From positions 160,348 to 224,347 of the forward strand of contig PUQB01000041.1 of the NCBI GenBank assembly GCA_003024785.1: 64,000 bases of DNA, given 5' to 3'. This stretch comes from Selaginella tamariscina (Eukaryota; Streptophyta; Lycopodiopsida; Selaginellales; Selaginellaceae). Made by a program: the position numbers and the translations under genes. Shown here piece after piece: positions 1 to 16,263 of the stretch (within the stretch, counting starts at the first letter, position 1; each line of letters begins with the position of its first letter). The notes under the pieces are model-generated. The model did not search any database. It saw only the letters and a program-made list of their open reading frames with translations, and had not been told where the DNA came from.

Positions 1-2531
<2,531 letters not shown>

Positions 2532-2708
2532 ATAGCCGGTATCTCTATACTAACGTGGGTAGAAAGCATCCCATAAAGCTCTCTCAAATCCCCTCTAGGG
2601 CATACGAAGTCAACAAGTGTTAATCACCGTAGCTTTAAAAAAAAAATGATAAAAAAGAAAGAGAAATTCAGCAGGACACGTCAGTGAGATTCTCTTTCTT
2701 GCCTGGCT
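2532..2708. promoter_or_regulatory. Divergent intergenic region, ABCD2-like / J-domain gene
   Basis: Only 177 bp separate the two start codons of oppositely oriented genes, both with likely plastid products. It must hold both 5' UTRs and core promoters, so a shared bidirectional promoter is likely (inference). It contains an A-rich stretch near 2636-2670. No specific motif is claimed. Confidence 0.5.
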
Positions 2709-4735
<2,027 letters not shown>

Positions 4736-5001
4736 ATTTAATCCTCCAGTATATCATAAAATGTACTAGATATGTTCTGTATACATACATGCACATATCC
4801 CCCAGCATATCTTATTGGGATGCCGTATATGTGTACACACACCCACAATCAGTCCAAAGCTATATACTTTTATATGGATATAGACATTGACTTTATTATT
4901 ATTATGAGGTGACACATAATGAGTATGAACTATCAAACTTTGACATTCTTAATAATACTATATAATATTGAAATGATTAATAATTATCTTATAGTTTATA
5001 A

Positions 5002-6087
5002 TTATGCCCAAATAGCAAGTACAGACATGGCCCCAGCACCTAATAACAAAGTAATATACCCAGTATATAGTGTTTCCACGACTGCTGTAGAAACTCTTCC
5101 CCTAAGAAGTTAGCTGCTAATAAATCCACAAGGGACATATATATAAGAATCCCTGATGACATGGCATCAAACACTCCTTGTACTATTAACGCCTTTGGAT
5201 TGTTCTCGTTGTAGCTCGATGAGATTGCTATCCCGATAGCAATCCCACATGGTGTAGTAATCGAGAAGAATGATGCCATTACAATCTTATATATCATGGT
5301 AAAACCGCCCTGTAATAAGTCTGGTGGGTAACTCTGTCCGTCGTAAACAGTAAACATGTTCGAGTACTTACCAGAGAAATGGAACCGCCGAGAGCGAGTC
5401 CCTCGAACAGCTGATGAAATACCAGAGCACCAACTAAGGGCCTTATGGTACAGGGACTCTGTGAAGACCCCAATGCAATTCCTATAATCACTGAGTGTGC
5501 AATTATTCCAAACTCTAATATCTGAAAATAATTATTATAAATAAATCTTAGAAAGAAAAAACACTTACCTGAGCAACCACTTTGTTCTTGATGGTAGAGT
5601 CTACAATCGCGTGTTTATGATCACCATGGTACTGCTGTACCTGCTGCACCTGAGCTACCTCGACATCCGAGACCCGGCGGGAGCCGGAGTTGCTGTGCTC
5701 CACTGCTGATGGCGTTGCCAGCTTCCTCGAGGCCTTCCTAACGTAGTATCCCACTGCCAACGAGTCCATGAGGAGCACAATCGTTGCAGTAACCATGGAA
5801 ATAAACCCGGCAAACGGGAATTTCCCCCACGGGTGCACCCTCAGGCACGGGTTGGTCAGCGCATCGAACGCGTCCGGTAGTATATGCACGAATCCGGTCG
5901 CCAGTATCACTCCAGCAGCAAAGCACTGCCCCGCGAAGAACACGCTCGTCTTGTTGAAGTTTCGGAACGCCAGAGGGACCACTACTCCGACCATTGAACC
6001 GGCCAATATAGATACAATCCCTGCAAACTTGAGATGCAGCGATCCATGTCTGTCTACGCAGGTCAGCTCCCTGGAGCAACCAGACAT
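5002..6087 (-). CDS. ZIP family divalent metal transporter
   Basis: Three exons: 5569-6087, 5372-5521 and 5002-5309. ZIP proteins move Zn2+, Fe2+ or Mn2+ into the cytosol across the plasma membrane or a vesicle membrane. The protein starts [10 protein letters not shown] and has the expected hydrophobic segments. Segment III has FVHILPDAF, a short variable loop has HGDHKH, segment IV has [10 protein letters not shown] and segment V has [11 protein letters not shown]; the two segments with conserved His form the metal path. The C-terminus ends in the usual short ...AIWA. Reaching that end needs one more base than the sequence has, in the CTTTG run near 5035; as printed it ends early in LLCY. 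Length is about 330 residues, normal for the family. It is convergent with the J-domain gene (266 bp apart). Substrate cannot be told. Confidence 0.88.
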
Positions 6088-6574
6088 TGTATTTTCAACC
6101 AGGAAAGTATATTACAGCATTTATTAGAAAGGGCAATGTCGACATCCCGCCTAAAAATTTGCCCTAATTACTTAAAGTTTTGACCTAATCGAATTATCAT
6201 GTCGACATGCCTAAAACTATTCAAATATAGAGGGAGGTGACTTATATTTCTAAAGAGAGAGTATATAGGTGTCGTATGTGTCAAGACAAGCTTAGTTAAT
6301 CCAGTTAAACCTTGCAACATGTCACCATCTCGTAAAGACAGCAGATGTTTTGAATACGCATGATAGGATTTGTACATATAATAACCGTTGTTTACCTTAA
6401 CATTTTAAAGTACGTGAAGACGTGAGAGGTTGCAACACGTGTACACATGCACACATATTACATGTGACCAAACAACTTTTCGAGTCTATATATATATGTA
6501 TACTCTCTCACACACACACACACGCACACGCTCGCAAAATACATACATACATGTCTTTATTCAAGTTTTGAGGC

Positions 6575-7671
6575 TTAACTATGCTCTTGCCAAAATGTGG
6601 GCTCATAAGTCAACCCACTAAACATATCTTTAAACCTTCCACAGTGCTCTGGAAGCCAATGCCACGTCATTTTATACACGTCATACATGAGCGTCCTCCA
6701 CCTACACCAGCTATTAAACACACAGAATCCACTCCTCTGTCCTCCATGTTCATAAAATAAGTTAAACACCTGCAAAACTCCTTCATAATCCTCTCCGTCT
6801 TACCACTAATCACCTCACTAAACCTGCTGTTATCAAACTCCCATACACGAACACGAGCTCCTCTTGTACACACCACCTTTGCAGCCATCACCATACGGTC
6901 TCTACATACGAACAAAGAAGCATTCGAGAGACTCTCGTACGGAGTACGGGCGACTTCCAGCAACTTGGACCACCTGTTGTTCTCCATGTCAAATGCGAGC
7001 AACTTATATGGAGGTACTGAGAGTGCGTAGAAGTAACCCCGGCAAAAGACAGCCCTCATACCGGAGAAATCCTCGAACAGACCGACGCTTTCGCTCCCGC
7101 AGTAGAGCCAGGCGCCGGAGTCGGAGTCGGAGTCGTAGATCTCTGTAACGACCTCCCCGAGCCTGTCTCTCGATACACCCGTTACTAGTACCTTGTACGA
7201 GCCCGGTGACACCGACACCATCCCCATCACGTAGATGAGCGAGATCCTCGCGCTGCACGGTAAGACCCTGCAGGAGAGCGTCAAAGGGTTGCAGATGAAC
7301 AGCGTGGGCGGCGTCCCTTGCTGCTTCTTCTGGCTGGTCAGGAATACGAGGCCACCGGAGGACGCTACAACGCACGTGAAGTTCATCTGTACGGAGAGTT
7401 CCGACGAGATTGGAATGTCGTGCCACGCGCCCAGCGCGGGGTCGTACGCCTTGAAGACGTGGTTCTGGAACATGAGGAACCAAGGTACTGGTGCCGCCGC
7501 TGTCGACCATCCCCGCAGGAACACTTCCGAGGACAGGATCCTGCGCCAGCTCTTGCACACGGCACGACTGGTCAGGACCGACGAGATCGGCAGCAGAGTG
7601 AAGATCCTCTCGTGGAGCTCACATGGTAAGTGAGTCCAGTGGTTCCTCATGAGAAGAAGGGGAAAGGGCAA
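6575..7671 (-). CDS. F-box protein with kelch-like C-terminal repeats
   Basis: Single exon. F-box near residues 13-55 (HLPCELHERIFTLLPISSV, then SRAVCKSWRRIL), then PWFLMF and a beta-propeller-like region as in plant F-box proteins of the UFO/SFP type. F-box proteins are substrate receptors of SCF ubiquitin ligases via SKP1. The open frame from 7671 ends early at 6667, but the family C-terminus (LMYDVYKMTWHWLPEHC, then LTYEPTFW) continues in the neighbouring frame to a stop at 6575. A single-base length change near 6685-6695, next to GGAGGACG, accounts for this. I take it as one gene with a frame error or recent lesion. Target unknown. Confidence 0.8.
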
Positions 7672-8701
7672 AAGGGCAGCTGCCCTTTAATGGATTTATA
7701 GAGTATTCAACCTCACTATTTGAAGATGCCTCCGGAAGAGAGACAGAGATGTTGTATATTGGGATTGCAATGATGAAATGTGACATACACTCAAAGTTGT
7801 GAAATACTGGGGGAAAGATAAAAAAGGAGTGCTTTTCCTGGCTGTATTGCAGCAAGCTACCGACCAAGAGACAACTGGGCTTTTGTAGTTTAAGTGTAAA
7901 AGAAATCAAGCATGGGATTGGATACAACTAAGCCTGTATATGTATGTATTTGTATATTATATATACGGTGTAGTTTTGCTGTCTGCGTTGGAGTAGGCCG
8001 GCGGACAGGCACATAACGATATCAAAGCTGCTTATCTGGGGATTGTGTACCTAGAGGGAATCGAATCACGGATCGAACAATACTCGCCGACAGCTGACCA
8101 TAAAGCGACACGTGGCTTGTGATGATCTGTCGGATGTCTTCTAGCAAGCAAACCCTTATGTCGGCGGAGTACGACAGGAAGATGGTTTTTGGATTCGTGA
8201 CCACGTGGCCCGGATTCTGTACGGTAGCCATGTTCTCGTTGATCCATATAGTTGCTTCACAAGGATCGCATTGGGTGGTGCTTTCTGATTTTTGATGTCT
8301 TCATTTGTTTGTTTTGACACGTATTTTTATTTATTTTTTTAACATTTTATAAAACTAGTGGAGGAAATTTCTTGCTTTCGGATATATTTGAAGCATCCTG
8401 TATAATTTATATTAAGAATATACTGAGAATATCCTGTCACATTTAGTGTTAGGGTTAGGTTTTGTAACTTACTTAATAGACCAGAATATACTATGAATAT
8501 CCTGTAGAGATAAACGACATGTATTAGTTTAATCATGCAATGCCCATGAGTTTGTTAAAGGAAGTCAAAAGGAATGCAATTCTGTTCAACGTCTCCCATT
8601 ATATATATATTATATCCATCCATATACATTTCTTGGCACAATCCCCTTCTTTCCTATCTTTTCCCGCCCATTCTTTCTTCTTTCTTGCAGCTCACATTTC
8701 T
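7672..8701. other. Intergenic region, F-box to thaumatin-like gene
   Basis: 7672-7930 looks like the F-box 5' UTR/promoter. 7960-8260 is GC-richer and holds a 69-codon minus-strand open frame (8022-8231, MATVQNPGHVV...) with no family I recognise; it could be an upstream exon, a small gene or chance. 8280-8700 is AT-rich, ending in a pyrimidine-rich leader (8640-8700) before the thaumatin-like start. Confidence 0.3.
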
Positions 8702-9837
8702 ATGGCGGCATTGTCTTCTTTTACCATCTGCTGCTTGATCCTCCTCATTACTTCCTCCACAACACAGGTATACGCTCAGTGCGTGCGTGCGTGCGTTATA
8801 TATTTACACACACATATGCATATGTATTTGTATAGTATTCATGTATTATATACTGTACAGTGAATGCGGTAGTAATCACGCTCAACAACTCGTGTCCATT
8901 CACTGTGTGGCCGGGTGGATAAGTGGAGAAGGGGCAGAGCTTCTCCAAGGCGGGGGAAAGCTGGAACCAATGCAAACCCTCCACCTGGAAGTACTCATGG
9001 TTGGGGAGGCCGTTTCTGGGGCAGAACTGGCTGCACTTTCAACCCTGCAACTGGCTTTGGTATGTGTGTATACACATAGAACCACGCACGCACGCACACA
9101 CATATCACATGTTTTTCAGGTACTTGCCAGACTGGGGACTGCAACAACGCACTCGGCTGCGGTGCAGCGGGCGGTATACCGCCGGTGACGCTGGCTGAGT
9201 TTAAATTCAACGGGTACGATAGAAACGGACTTCTATGACGTGTCACTAGTGGACGGCTACAATTTGCCTGTCCGCGTAACTCCGCAGGATCCGCGCTGTG
9301 CTGTCATTGGTTGCCATAGTGACGTCAACGCCAATTGTCCACGTGAATTACAGGTAATACTAGTGGTGACCTGGCTTCCCTTGTGTCAGTGTGTATGCCA
9401 CGTGGCAGGGAAGCATGTATTAAAGGTCCATAATTAGGGTTTCTCCGTATACAGTGAATTGTGTGTGTGCGTCTTTGGAACACACATTTATGTACACACG
9501 CACACGCACACGCACACGCACGCACAAATGTGTATATGTACAGGTGGAGGTTGGGGGGAGAGTGGTGGGATGTAAGAGTGCGTGTGAGGCATTCCAGACG
9601 GACGAATTCTGCTGCAGAGGAACACACGGCCAATCAAAATCGTGCTCGCCCACGGACTACTCCAAACTGTTCAAGCAGCACTGCCCACAAGCGTATAGCT
9701 ACGCATACGATGACCTAACTAGTACGTTTACGTGTGCATCTGGATCCGGATATTCCATCCAGTTCTGCCCATCTGGAGGAAGCCACGTGGCTTCATCATC
9801 GCTGTTCCTCAAATCTCGTAAGGGTCTTCGTGTATAA
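8702..9837 (+). CDS. Thaumatin-like protein (PR-5 family)
   Basis: Four exons: 8702-8767, 8861-9059, 9120-9353 and 9544-9837. Exon 1 is almost all signal peptide ([19 protein letters not shown]). The mature part has family landmarks: [70 protein letters not shown] and AYSYAYDD. The many Cys residues suit the eight-disulfide fold. These are secreted defence or stress proteins, some antifungal. Three places need a one- or two-base change to stay in frame: just after VWPGG (about 8917), near 8975, and near 9228 where a G run is one longer than expected. Exon 4 is clean. The gene ends 69 bp from the convergent Roadblock gene. Confidence 0.9.
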
Positions 9838-9906
9838 GTAATTAATGGAAATATGCTGTATTCAAATTACGTATATATTCTTAACATATATTAAATATAT
9901 CTGGTT

Positions 9907-10054
9907 TTACTTGTTTACAGTTAACTGAACAATAATAACAAAATACTCTGAGTTTGGTACCACTACAATTTCGTGTATTTTCGTACGTATTCTCACCAGT
10001 TTCATCTTATCCTGTATAAACCATAATATACATACATACGTGCATATACACACA

Positions 10055-10095
<41 letters not shown>

Positions 10096-10608
10096 CATAC
10101 AGTACCTTTGATTGAATGTCATGGACTAGATCTTTGGCCTTTGTTGCCAGAGGTACAATATAAGATGAGTACTGGCAGAATAAAAAAAACAATTTAGTTA
10201 TATATATATATATATATATATTTAAACTATAAAAATAGATATATACCCGGGAAGTTGTATTGTCATCCATAGTACTTGTGATTGGTATTCCTAGGCTATC
10301 AGTTATGATGGTTCCAATTATTCCTGCAAGTATATGATATATTAAAAAATCAAAATTAAATAAATAGATATTATAATACATGTACATACGTACCTCTGTG
10401 GGATGATATTCTTTTGAAGGTCTCTTCAACTTGATACTGTACCACATGTAAGAAGTCTCTCTCTCTCTCTCGTCACACACACACGCACACACACGCACAT
10501 GTGTATATGAACCTTGAATTGAAGAAATTCTTCAGGCTCCTTCTTCTTAATCTCAACAATGAGAGGAGCTATCTCTTCCTCAGTTGGGGCTTCTTCTTCA
10601 TCTTCCAT
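9907..10608 (-). CDS. DYNLRB: Dynein light chain, Roadblock/LC7 type
   Basis: Five exons: 10513-10608, 10394-10436, 10247-10323, 10106-10171 and 9907-10011. Lengths sum to 387 nt and all joins are in frame, giving 128 residues. The Roadblock fold covers about residue 33 to the end: YQVEETFKRISSHRG, then a GIIGTIITDSLGIPI strand, STMD, YSSYIVPLATKAKDLV, and IVVVPNSEYFVIIVQ. An acidic N-terminal extension of about 32 residues (MEDEEEAPTEEE) is added to the usual ~96. In animals and algae the family binds dynein intermediate chains; in land plants without cytoplasmic dynein its role is open, while plants with swimming sperm keep axonemal dynein. Divergent from the next gene and convergent with the thaumatin-like gene. 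Confidence 0.9.
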
Positions 10609-10831
10609 TCTTCAACTACCAGTTGACCAGTTGACTCTGGGGGACGTTGACTCTCTTTGACCAAGTCAAAGTTTACCGGAGACGACTGTGAACTCCATGG
10701 ACTTCGACTACAGGACCATGGAGATGCGAGGAGACATAAGGGACCATCTACATAATAGTACATTCTTCGCATATTCTAAAGATGACGTCACGCGAATATT
10801 CATCCGGGGGAAGAGAATATGCCTTTGGGGA
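10609..10831. promoter_or_regulatory. Divergent intergenic region, Roadblock / complex I factor-like gene
   Basis: 223 bp between the Roadblock start codon and the chosen start (10832) of the plus-strand gene. An in-frame upstream ATG at 10688 would shorten it to under 80 bp. It contains a repeated GTTGAC/GTCAAC word at 10620-10675. Shared promoter use is inferred from geometry only. Confidence 0.4.
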
Positions 10832-11696
10832 ATGCGGTCACTTGGGGGGATGGGTCAGGCGCTGCACAGGGCGAGAGGGGCGGTGGCGAGGTACGGACAG
10901 GCGACGAGCAGGCCACAGCAGCCGTCGATTGAAGGGGTTGCGGAGGAAGATCGACCCATCAGGATCTTCTCTGTCGGTGTACGGAAGCGCAAAACAGCGG
11001 AGCAGATTGAAGCAGAAAACAGATGGACTGAGAAAGCTCGAATGCTGTACGGCCAACCCAAGCAAGGTGTGTGTGCGTGTGTGTTTGTGTGTGTGAAGTA
11101 GTATAGTCATATTACATGTATAATATAAAGTCACACAGCATACACACACACACAGACACATATATATCACATTAAAATATGTATATGTGTGTGTATGAGT
11201 TTTGAATAAACTTATTCTCTATACACACATTCACTGATGCGCGCGTGTTTCATAATTTATATATCTATGTGCGTATTGTCTGTGTGTGTGTGTCTGTTTG
11301 AATATGTGTGTGTATGAGTTTTGAATAAACTTATTCTCTATACACACATTCACTGATGCGCGCGTGTTTCATAATTTATATATCTATGTGCGTATTGTCT
11401 GTGTGTGTGTGTCTGTTTGAATATGTGTGTGTATGAGTTTTGAATAAACTATTCTCTATACACACATTCACTGATGCGCGCGTGTTTCATAATTTATATA
11501 TGTACGTGCGTATTGTCTGTGTGTGTCTGTTTGAATATGTGTGTGTATGAGTTTTGAATAAACTTATTCTCTATACACACATTCACTGATGCACGCGCGT
11601 GTTTCATAATTTATATCTATGTGCGTATTGTCTGTGTGTGTGTCTGTTTCAATACCATTTAATTTAATATATGGTTCTTTGCTACAGGTGTAATGT

Positions 11697-11748
<52 letters not shown>

Positions 11749-12744
11749 ACGGACACACACACACACACACACATTCAAATATGAAAAGAAATAATATATT
11801 TTTTTTCTTTTTAGCTCCGGATTTGAAGGCACGTTTAAGGGCTCGTGAGGCAAAAGTGACGGATTATCAGCCGGAGCCTCCTTATGATAAACCTCGTCCG
11901 GAGCCTCCTTATGATCAACCTCGTAAGTATTATTTTTTTGGAATATAATATAGTTAACAATAATAGCTATACAAAGTGAATTTGTATAGTAATAATTAAG
12001 TAAAAATTAATTGATTTACATGGTACATTATTAATTATATATGTTTTATAAACTTTCAGAGCCTCCAGAGTCTGATGATAGTGTGAGAGAATGGAACAAA
12101 GAGGATCCTAATTATAAGTTTATGGTTCAAAAGGTTGCTGCTAAGGTGACAACAAGGAGCCAAAATGTTGGACCTGAGGTAAGAAGTGTGTGTGTTTATG
12201 TGCGTGCGTGCGTGGTATCCATTCTTTCGTAAAGCCTCATTATACGGCAACCTATACAGTATGCATATATGTCATTATACATGAATATTCTCTTCGTGTA
12301 TAAACATAATTATCAACATTATTTCCCACTTGTGTGTGCCTGTGTGACACTTCTGTTCTTCACAGACGCGCGCGCGCACACACACACACACAATGTTTAA
12401 TATTTTGTCAGTTTTACTTAATAGTTATCAATAATCAATAATTAATACTTATTATAGGTAACAAAAGCAGCTGAAAGGTTTGCACCAAAGCCATTAAGCC
12501 GAGCCAAAGTAAGCCAGGAAGAGATCGAGGGAAGAACTGTCCCTGGGAAGCTTAACATTGTGCAGCTAAAGCAGGTATGTATATGCTGTATATTTATTCT
12601 GCCATATTATATGTATATGCATACATACACATACATTGCATTATATGTGTGTGCGTGTCTCACCACATCACGCAGACACCCACGGTTGAATGTAAAACAT
12701 AAGAACTGCATATGGTATGTATGTATCCTCTCTCTTCTCTCTCT

Positions 12745-12777
<33 letters not shown>

Positions 12778-12980
12778 GCAATATACAGGCGTACCTTCTG
12801 TACCAAGGACGTGCACAAGGGGAAGTTAAGCAGCTTAGCGTGGAAGAAATTGCACACAAGTATGACGTGAACGTGGATCTGCTGAGGAAGCTTTTTAAAT
12901 ATACTTCATTCACTGAAGGTAAGCCTGTAGAGAAAGAGGCATACTCTGGGAATTCCGCTAAAACCAATAGATTAAGTTGA
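10832..12980 (+). CDS. Probable mitochondrial complex I assembly factor, NDUFAF4-like
   Basis: Five exons, all in frame: 10832-11066, 11815-11922, 12060-12178, 12458-12574 and 12789-12980. The N-terminus (MRSLGGMGQALHRARGAVAR) is basic and amphipathic, fitting mitochondrial import. The middle is charged, with a short tandem EPPYDKPRP/EPPYDQP repeat. The C-terminal part (VPGKLNIVQLKQAYLLYQG, then EEIAHKYDVNVDLLRKLFKY) resembles the C-terminus of NDUFAF4/UPF0240, where a P-x-GK-I motif leads to a DV--LLKYF helix. The match is from memory and partial; a different helix-turn-helix-like mitochondrial protein is possible. The start at 10832 is chosen over the in-frame ATG at 10688 because the extra residues look like untranslated DNA. 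Confidence 0.5.
11193..11660. repeat. 119-bp tandem repeat, four copies, in an intron
   Basis: Copies begin at 11193, 11312, 11431 and 11545 (periods 119, 119 and 114). Each contains GTATGAGTTTTGAATAAAC, CACATTCACTGATGC, GCGCGTGTTTCATAATTTA and a (GT)n stretch. Copies are nearly identical, with small differences in the GT and GCGC tracts. The array fills much of the first intron of the NDUFAF4-like gene; a (CT)n block (11695-11744) follows. Confidence 0.95.
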
Positions 12981-13113
12981 GGAACGAAGAGTTAAATATT
13001 TTCTTTTTTAGTTTTTATTATATATTTCATTTTGACATGCTTATATAGTATTAATTTATTAAGTATGAAAATGATATGAAGATTTATGTGTGTATGTGTG
13101 TAAAATATTACAT

Positions 13114-13150
<37 letters not shown>

Positions 13151-13718
13151 ACAACCCACTTGTATTTGTATGCATAAATATATCCTATGTGTACGTTATT
13201 ACATGGAAATGAAAATGGGGTCCTACTGAGATTTGAACTCAGATTGTTGGAGTCAGAATCCAAAGTCATAACCACTAGACCATAGGACCTAGACGTGAAA
13301 AATGAAAACATGTGGGTTTTCACTTGTGTAAATACCATGTTTTAAAAATAATTATATGTACATTATACATAAGAGTTTACAAGCTTCTAAATTAATAATT
13401 TAAATTAATGTAAATAAAATAATTATTTTGTTTTAAACACAGATGATAAATAAACATACCTTTCTAAGCATGTGAGAATGCTCAACTTTGCACACAAAAA
13501 TAAATATTTTGTTCAGTAATAAGTTTAGTTTTATTTCTTAAAATCATTTTATCTATTTGTGATGTATGTTAGTCCCATGACTATCCAGTATTAGTGACCT
13601 TATTTTATTTTAGTTTATATTTATAAATAACAAAATTACTCTAATTAAGATTTCAATGAGCTTGTTATCATTTTAAATGTGTCAGTATATAATATAATTA
13701 TTTATTTATAGCAAATTA
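12981..13718. other. AT-rich intergenic DNA around the tRNA
   Basis: Apart from the tRNA (13218-13289) and a (CT)n(CA)n microsatellite at 13113-13150, no coding or repeat structure is recognised. 13300-13718 is strongly AT-rich. Confidence 0.6.
13218..13289 (-). tRNA. tRNA-Gln(CUG)
   Basis: The cloverleaf reads cleanly on the minus strand. Acceptor stem GGTCCTA pairs with TAGGACC (7 bp). The anticodon stem is TTGGA/TCCAA with loop TTCTGAC, giving anticodon CTG. The T arm is CTGAG-TTCAAAT-CTCAG. There is no intron and no encoded CCA, as expected for a nuclear tRNA. A TTTT run follows within about 10 bases, as for Pol III termination. The strong family match to eukaryotic tRNA-Gln supports the call. 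Confidence 0.93.
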
Positions 13719-14716
13719 TATCATAATTTTTACTATAACTTTTATTTTTTTACTTTTGAATTGATTGTTATTCCTATTAAATTATGTTAATAAGTCTTAG
13801 GTGTAAAATAAATAAGCTTGCAACTTAATGCACTTGGGTATTTAGAGATGGTCCAGGTGGGTGTATTTATAAAAAACTCTAAGCAAAGCTAGCATTTCTA
13901 TCTAGAAAACTCTTACTTTCATTTTTCGTATTTTAGTTGGGTGTTGGCCTAGGGCTGACCTAACCCTAAACCCCTTAGGTTAGGGTTTGGGAGTCAATTG
14001 GTCTTTTAATTAACTCATCAAGTATATTTCTATTAGGAATGATATTTAGTGTTAGCCCACTTACATAAACAAGAAAACAAAGAGGGGAAAGGAGGGGAGC
14101 TCTATCACATATATTAAGTAATGAAAGTTTTTGGGTTCATAATTGAGCTCGTTATTCTTCTATTGATGCAAGCTTTAGTTTGTGTCATCAAGGCACAACC
14201 CTCTGTTGGGTAGCTTACTCTTAATGTTGGCGAATCCATGCTTAGGAAGTTTTGTCAGAATGCACATTTTGAAGGTCAAAGGATAAAGCACATCTCCAAC
14301 CTCCTCCTCCACATCAAACTAGGTTTAACATTCATAATTGTCCAATTGTGGGCGTGGGATCTTGATTGACATGTTACCAAGTTTTTGAGGGTTTACAAAG
14401 GGGTTCTAGAGTTGGCATTTAGAAGTCACATTCATGACACTTGATGTAACTCTTGAATTTAAGACATTATAGCATGATAGCCCACATCGTGAGAGACAGT
14501 GTCACATAAAGATGTGACATTAGAATAAACAACACATAGTATAACGCTCGAGGCACATTCTTTGGGATTGTATTATGTGTTTGTTGCCAAAGTTGGGTAC
14601 TCTAGCAAATAGGCATACTTGTGCTCGCATCATGGTGTTAAGCCTTGAGCATCAGCTCAAGGGAGGTTAGGTTTCGTGACTAAGTGTGTTATTGGCACAC
14701 TTGGTTAGTTGGTTAG

Positions 14717-15225
14717 TGTCACAACCCGATACAAGATACAGGTTTCTGGATACAGGATACATGTTGCAGGATATTCTTACAGGATATTCCTACAGGGATT
14801 CTGGATATAGGATATGGTTGCAAAGGATATACCACAGGATATGCTTAAAGGATAAGGGACATGTGGACTCATCTTAGCCTCTGCATACATGCAGCCGACT
14901 TAATTGTTGTACAATTAGTTACTATCAACATTAGTCTTACTACGATCAATCTTGTCTTGTCTTGTTCTTGTCTTGCCTCTTGTCCTCTCCTGTCTTGTTC
15001 CCGGATCCTGTCCTGTTCCTGTCTTGTTCCTGGATCTTGTCCTGAGCTTTCCTGTCTGGCTCTCGGATCCTATCATGTTCCTATCTTACTCCTGGATCTT
15101 GTCCTGCGCTTGGTCTTGCTCCTGAGTTTCTAAGTTCCTGTCTTGCTCTCCGTCCTGCTCCTGAGTCAAGCCTTCTTGTTCTTGAAGTCCTGCTCTCTTC
15201 TTGGTTCCTGGATCGTGACTTGACA
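14717..15225 (+). repeat. G1 left LTR
   Basis: Starts TGTCACAACCCGATACA and ends ...TTGACA. The first third is built of degenerate ACAGGATA words and the last half of TCCTG-rich words, as in the other LTRs of this family at 19086-19643, 41555-42118 and 47189-47763. Confidence 0.85.
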
Positions 15226-16263
15226 GTTTGATAGTAATTGCTTTCATAGCTCTCCATTTTTCAACTACTTTTTTTTTTCCTTGATTCTTTTCCTTCGTTT
15301 TCCTCTTCTTTTTTTCATAGATCATGACTGAGTTTGAGCATTTTCAACGCAAGCACCAAATGTTGCTTCATGAGCTGGCCATTTCATGAACTACTCCAGG
15401 AGGTGGTGTAGGAACATGTACCACCGCTGCAGGATTGGTTTGCAGGAACTGTTGATGGGATCTTTCCTGACGACACTCGAACAAATGGTTGTCGCAACGA
15501 ACAGCTTGTTGCATGATCTCCACTAAAGTTTGGGCATCCGGTAACGTAAGAAGAAGGTCCTTCACATCATCCCTCAACCCAAAACGGAAGTGTTCGATCA
15601 ATGCAGTCTCGTCCCATGGAATGTTTGTGCAAAGTTGCTGAAATTCAGATGCATAGACGGAAGCTAGTCGGGATCCTTGAGTGAGCTTTCGTAACTTCGT
15701 GCATGCGGAACGGTACTTATCAGGATCTCCAAAGCAGGCTTCAAAGGCAGCCACGAAACCTTCAAAGTCTTCCATCAATGGGTCGTCACGCTCCAGCAAG
15801 GGGCAACCCAAGCCCGTGGAGATTCACTTAGTAAGGATGCCAAAAGACCCACCTTTTGAGCATCAGTCGAGTAGCAGCGTGGTTGCATGCGGATCAAGAG
15901 CCGGATCTGATTCAGGAAACCTTGAAAATCGGCACGATTGCCATTGAACTTTTCTGGCATGCTGATCTTTGGCTCCGAAGAAAAGTTCGATGAAGAGGGA
16001 ACCATCGATGCCTGAGAGAGAGCCTGCGCAGTAGCCTTGGAAGATGCATCAGCAGTTGCATGTGCCGCATTGGTGGAACCCTACAGATCGGTGACCACTT
16101 GGTGCAAAGTGGCCAGCTCATGCAGCAACATTTGGTGCTCGCATTGAAAGTGCTCAAAATCAACCATGATCTATGAAAGAAAAAGGAGAAAAACGAAGGA
16201 AAAGAATTAAGGAAAAAAAAAGTAGCTGGAAAAAGAGAGCTATGAAAGCAGTTACTATCAAAT

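Noticed and set aside
7004-7633. Long overlapping open frames on both strands within the F-box gene
   Set aside because: Shadows of the GC-rich F-box coding sequence; only the frame with the F-box and WHWLPEHC landmarks is convincing.
8022-8231. Small minus-strand protein MATVQNPGHVV...
   Set aside because: An equally long open frame overlaps it in another phase, no family is recognised and no further exon is found; kept only as a note in the intergenic entry.
10688-10831. Upstream in-frame ATG for the NDUFAF4-like gene
   Set aside because: The extra 48 residues show no targeting or conserved character and would leave almost no promoter beside the Roadblock gene; not excluded.
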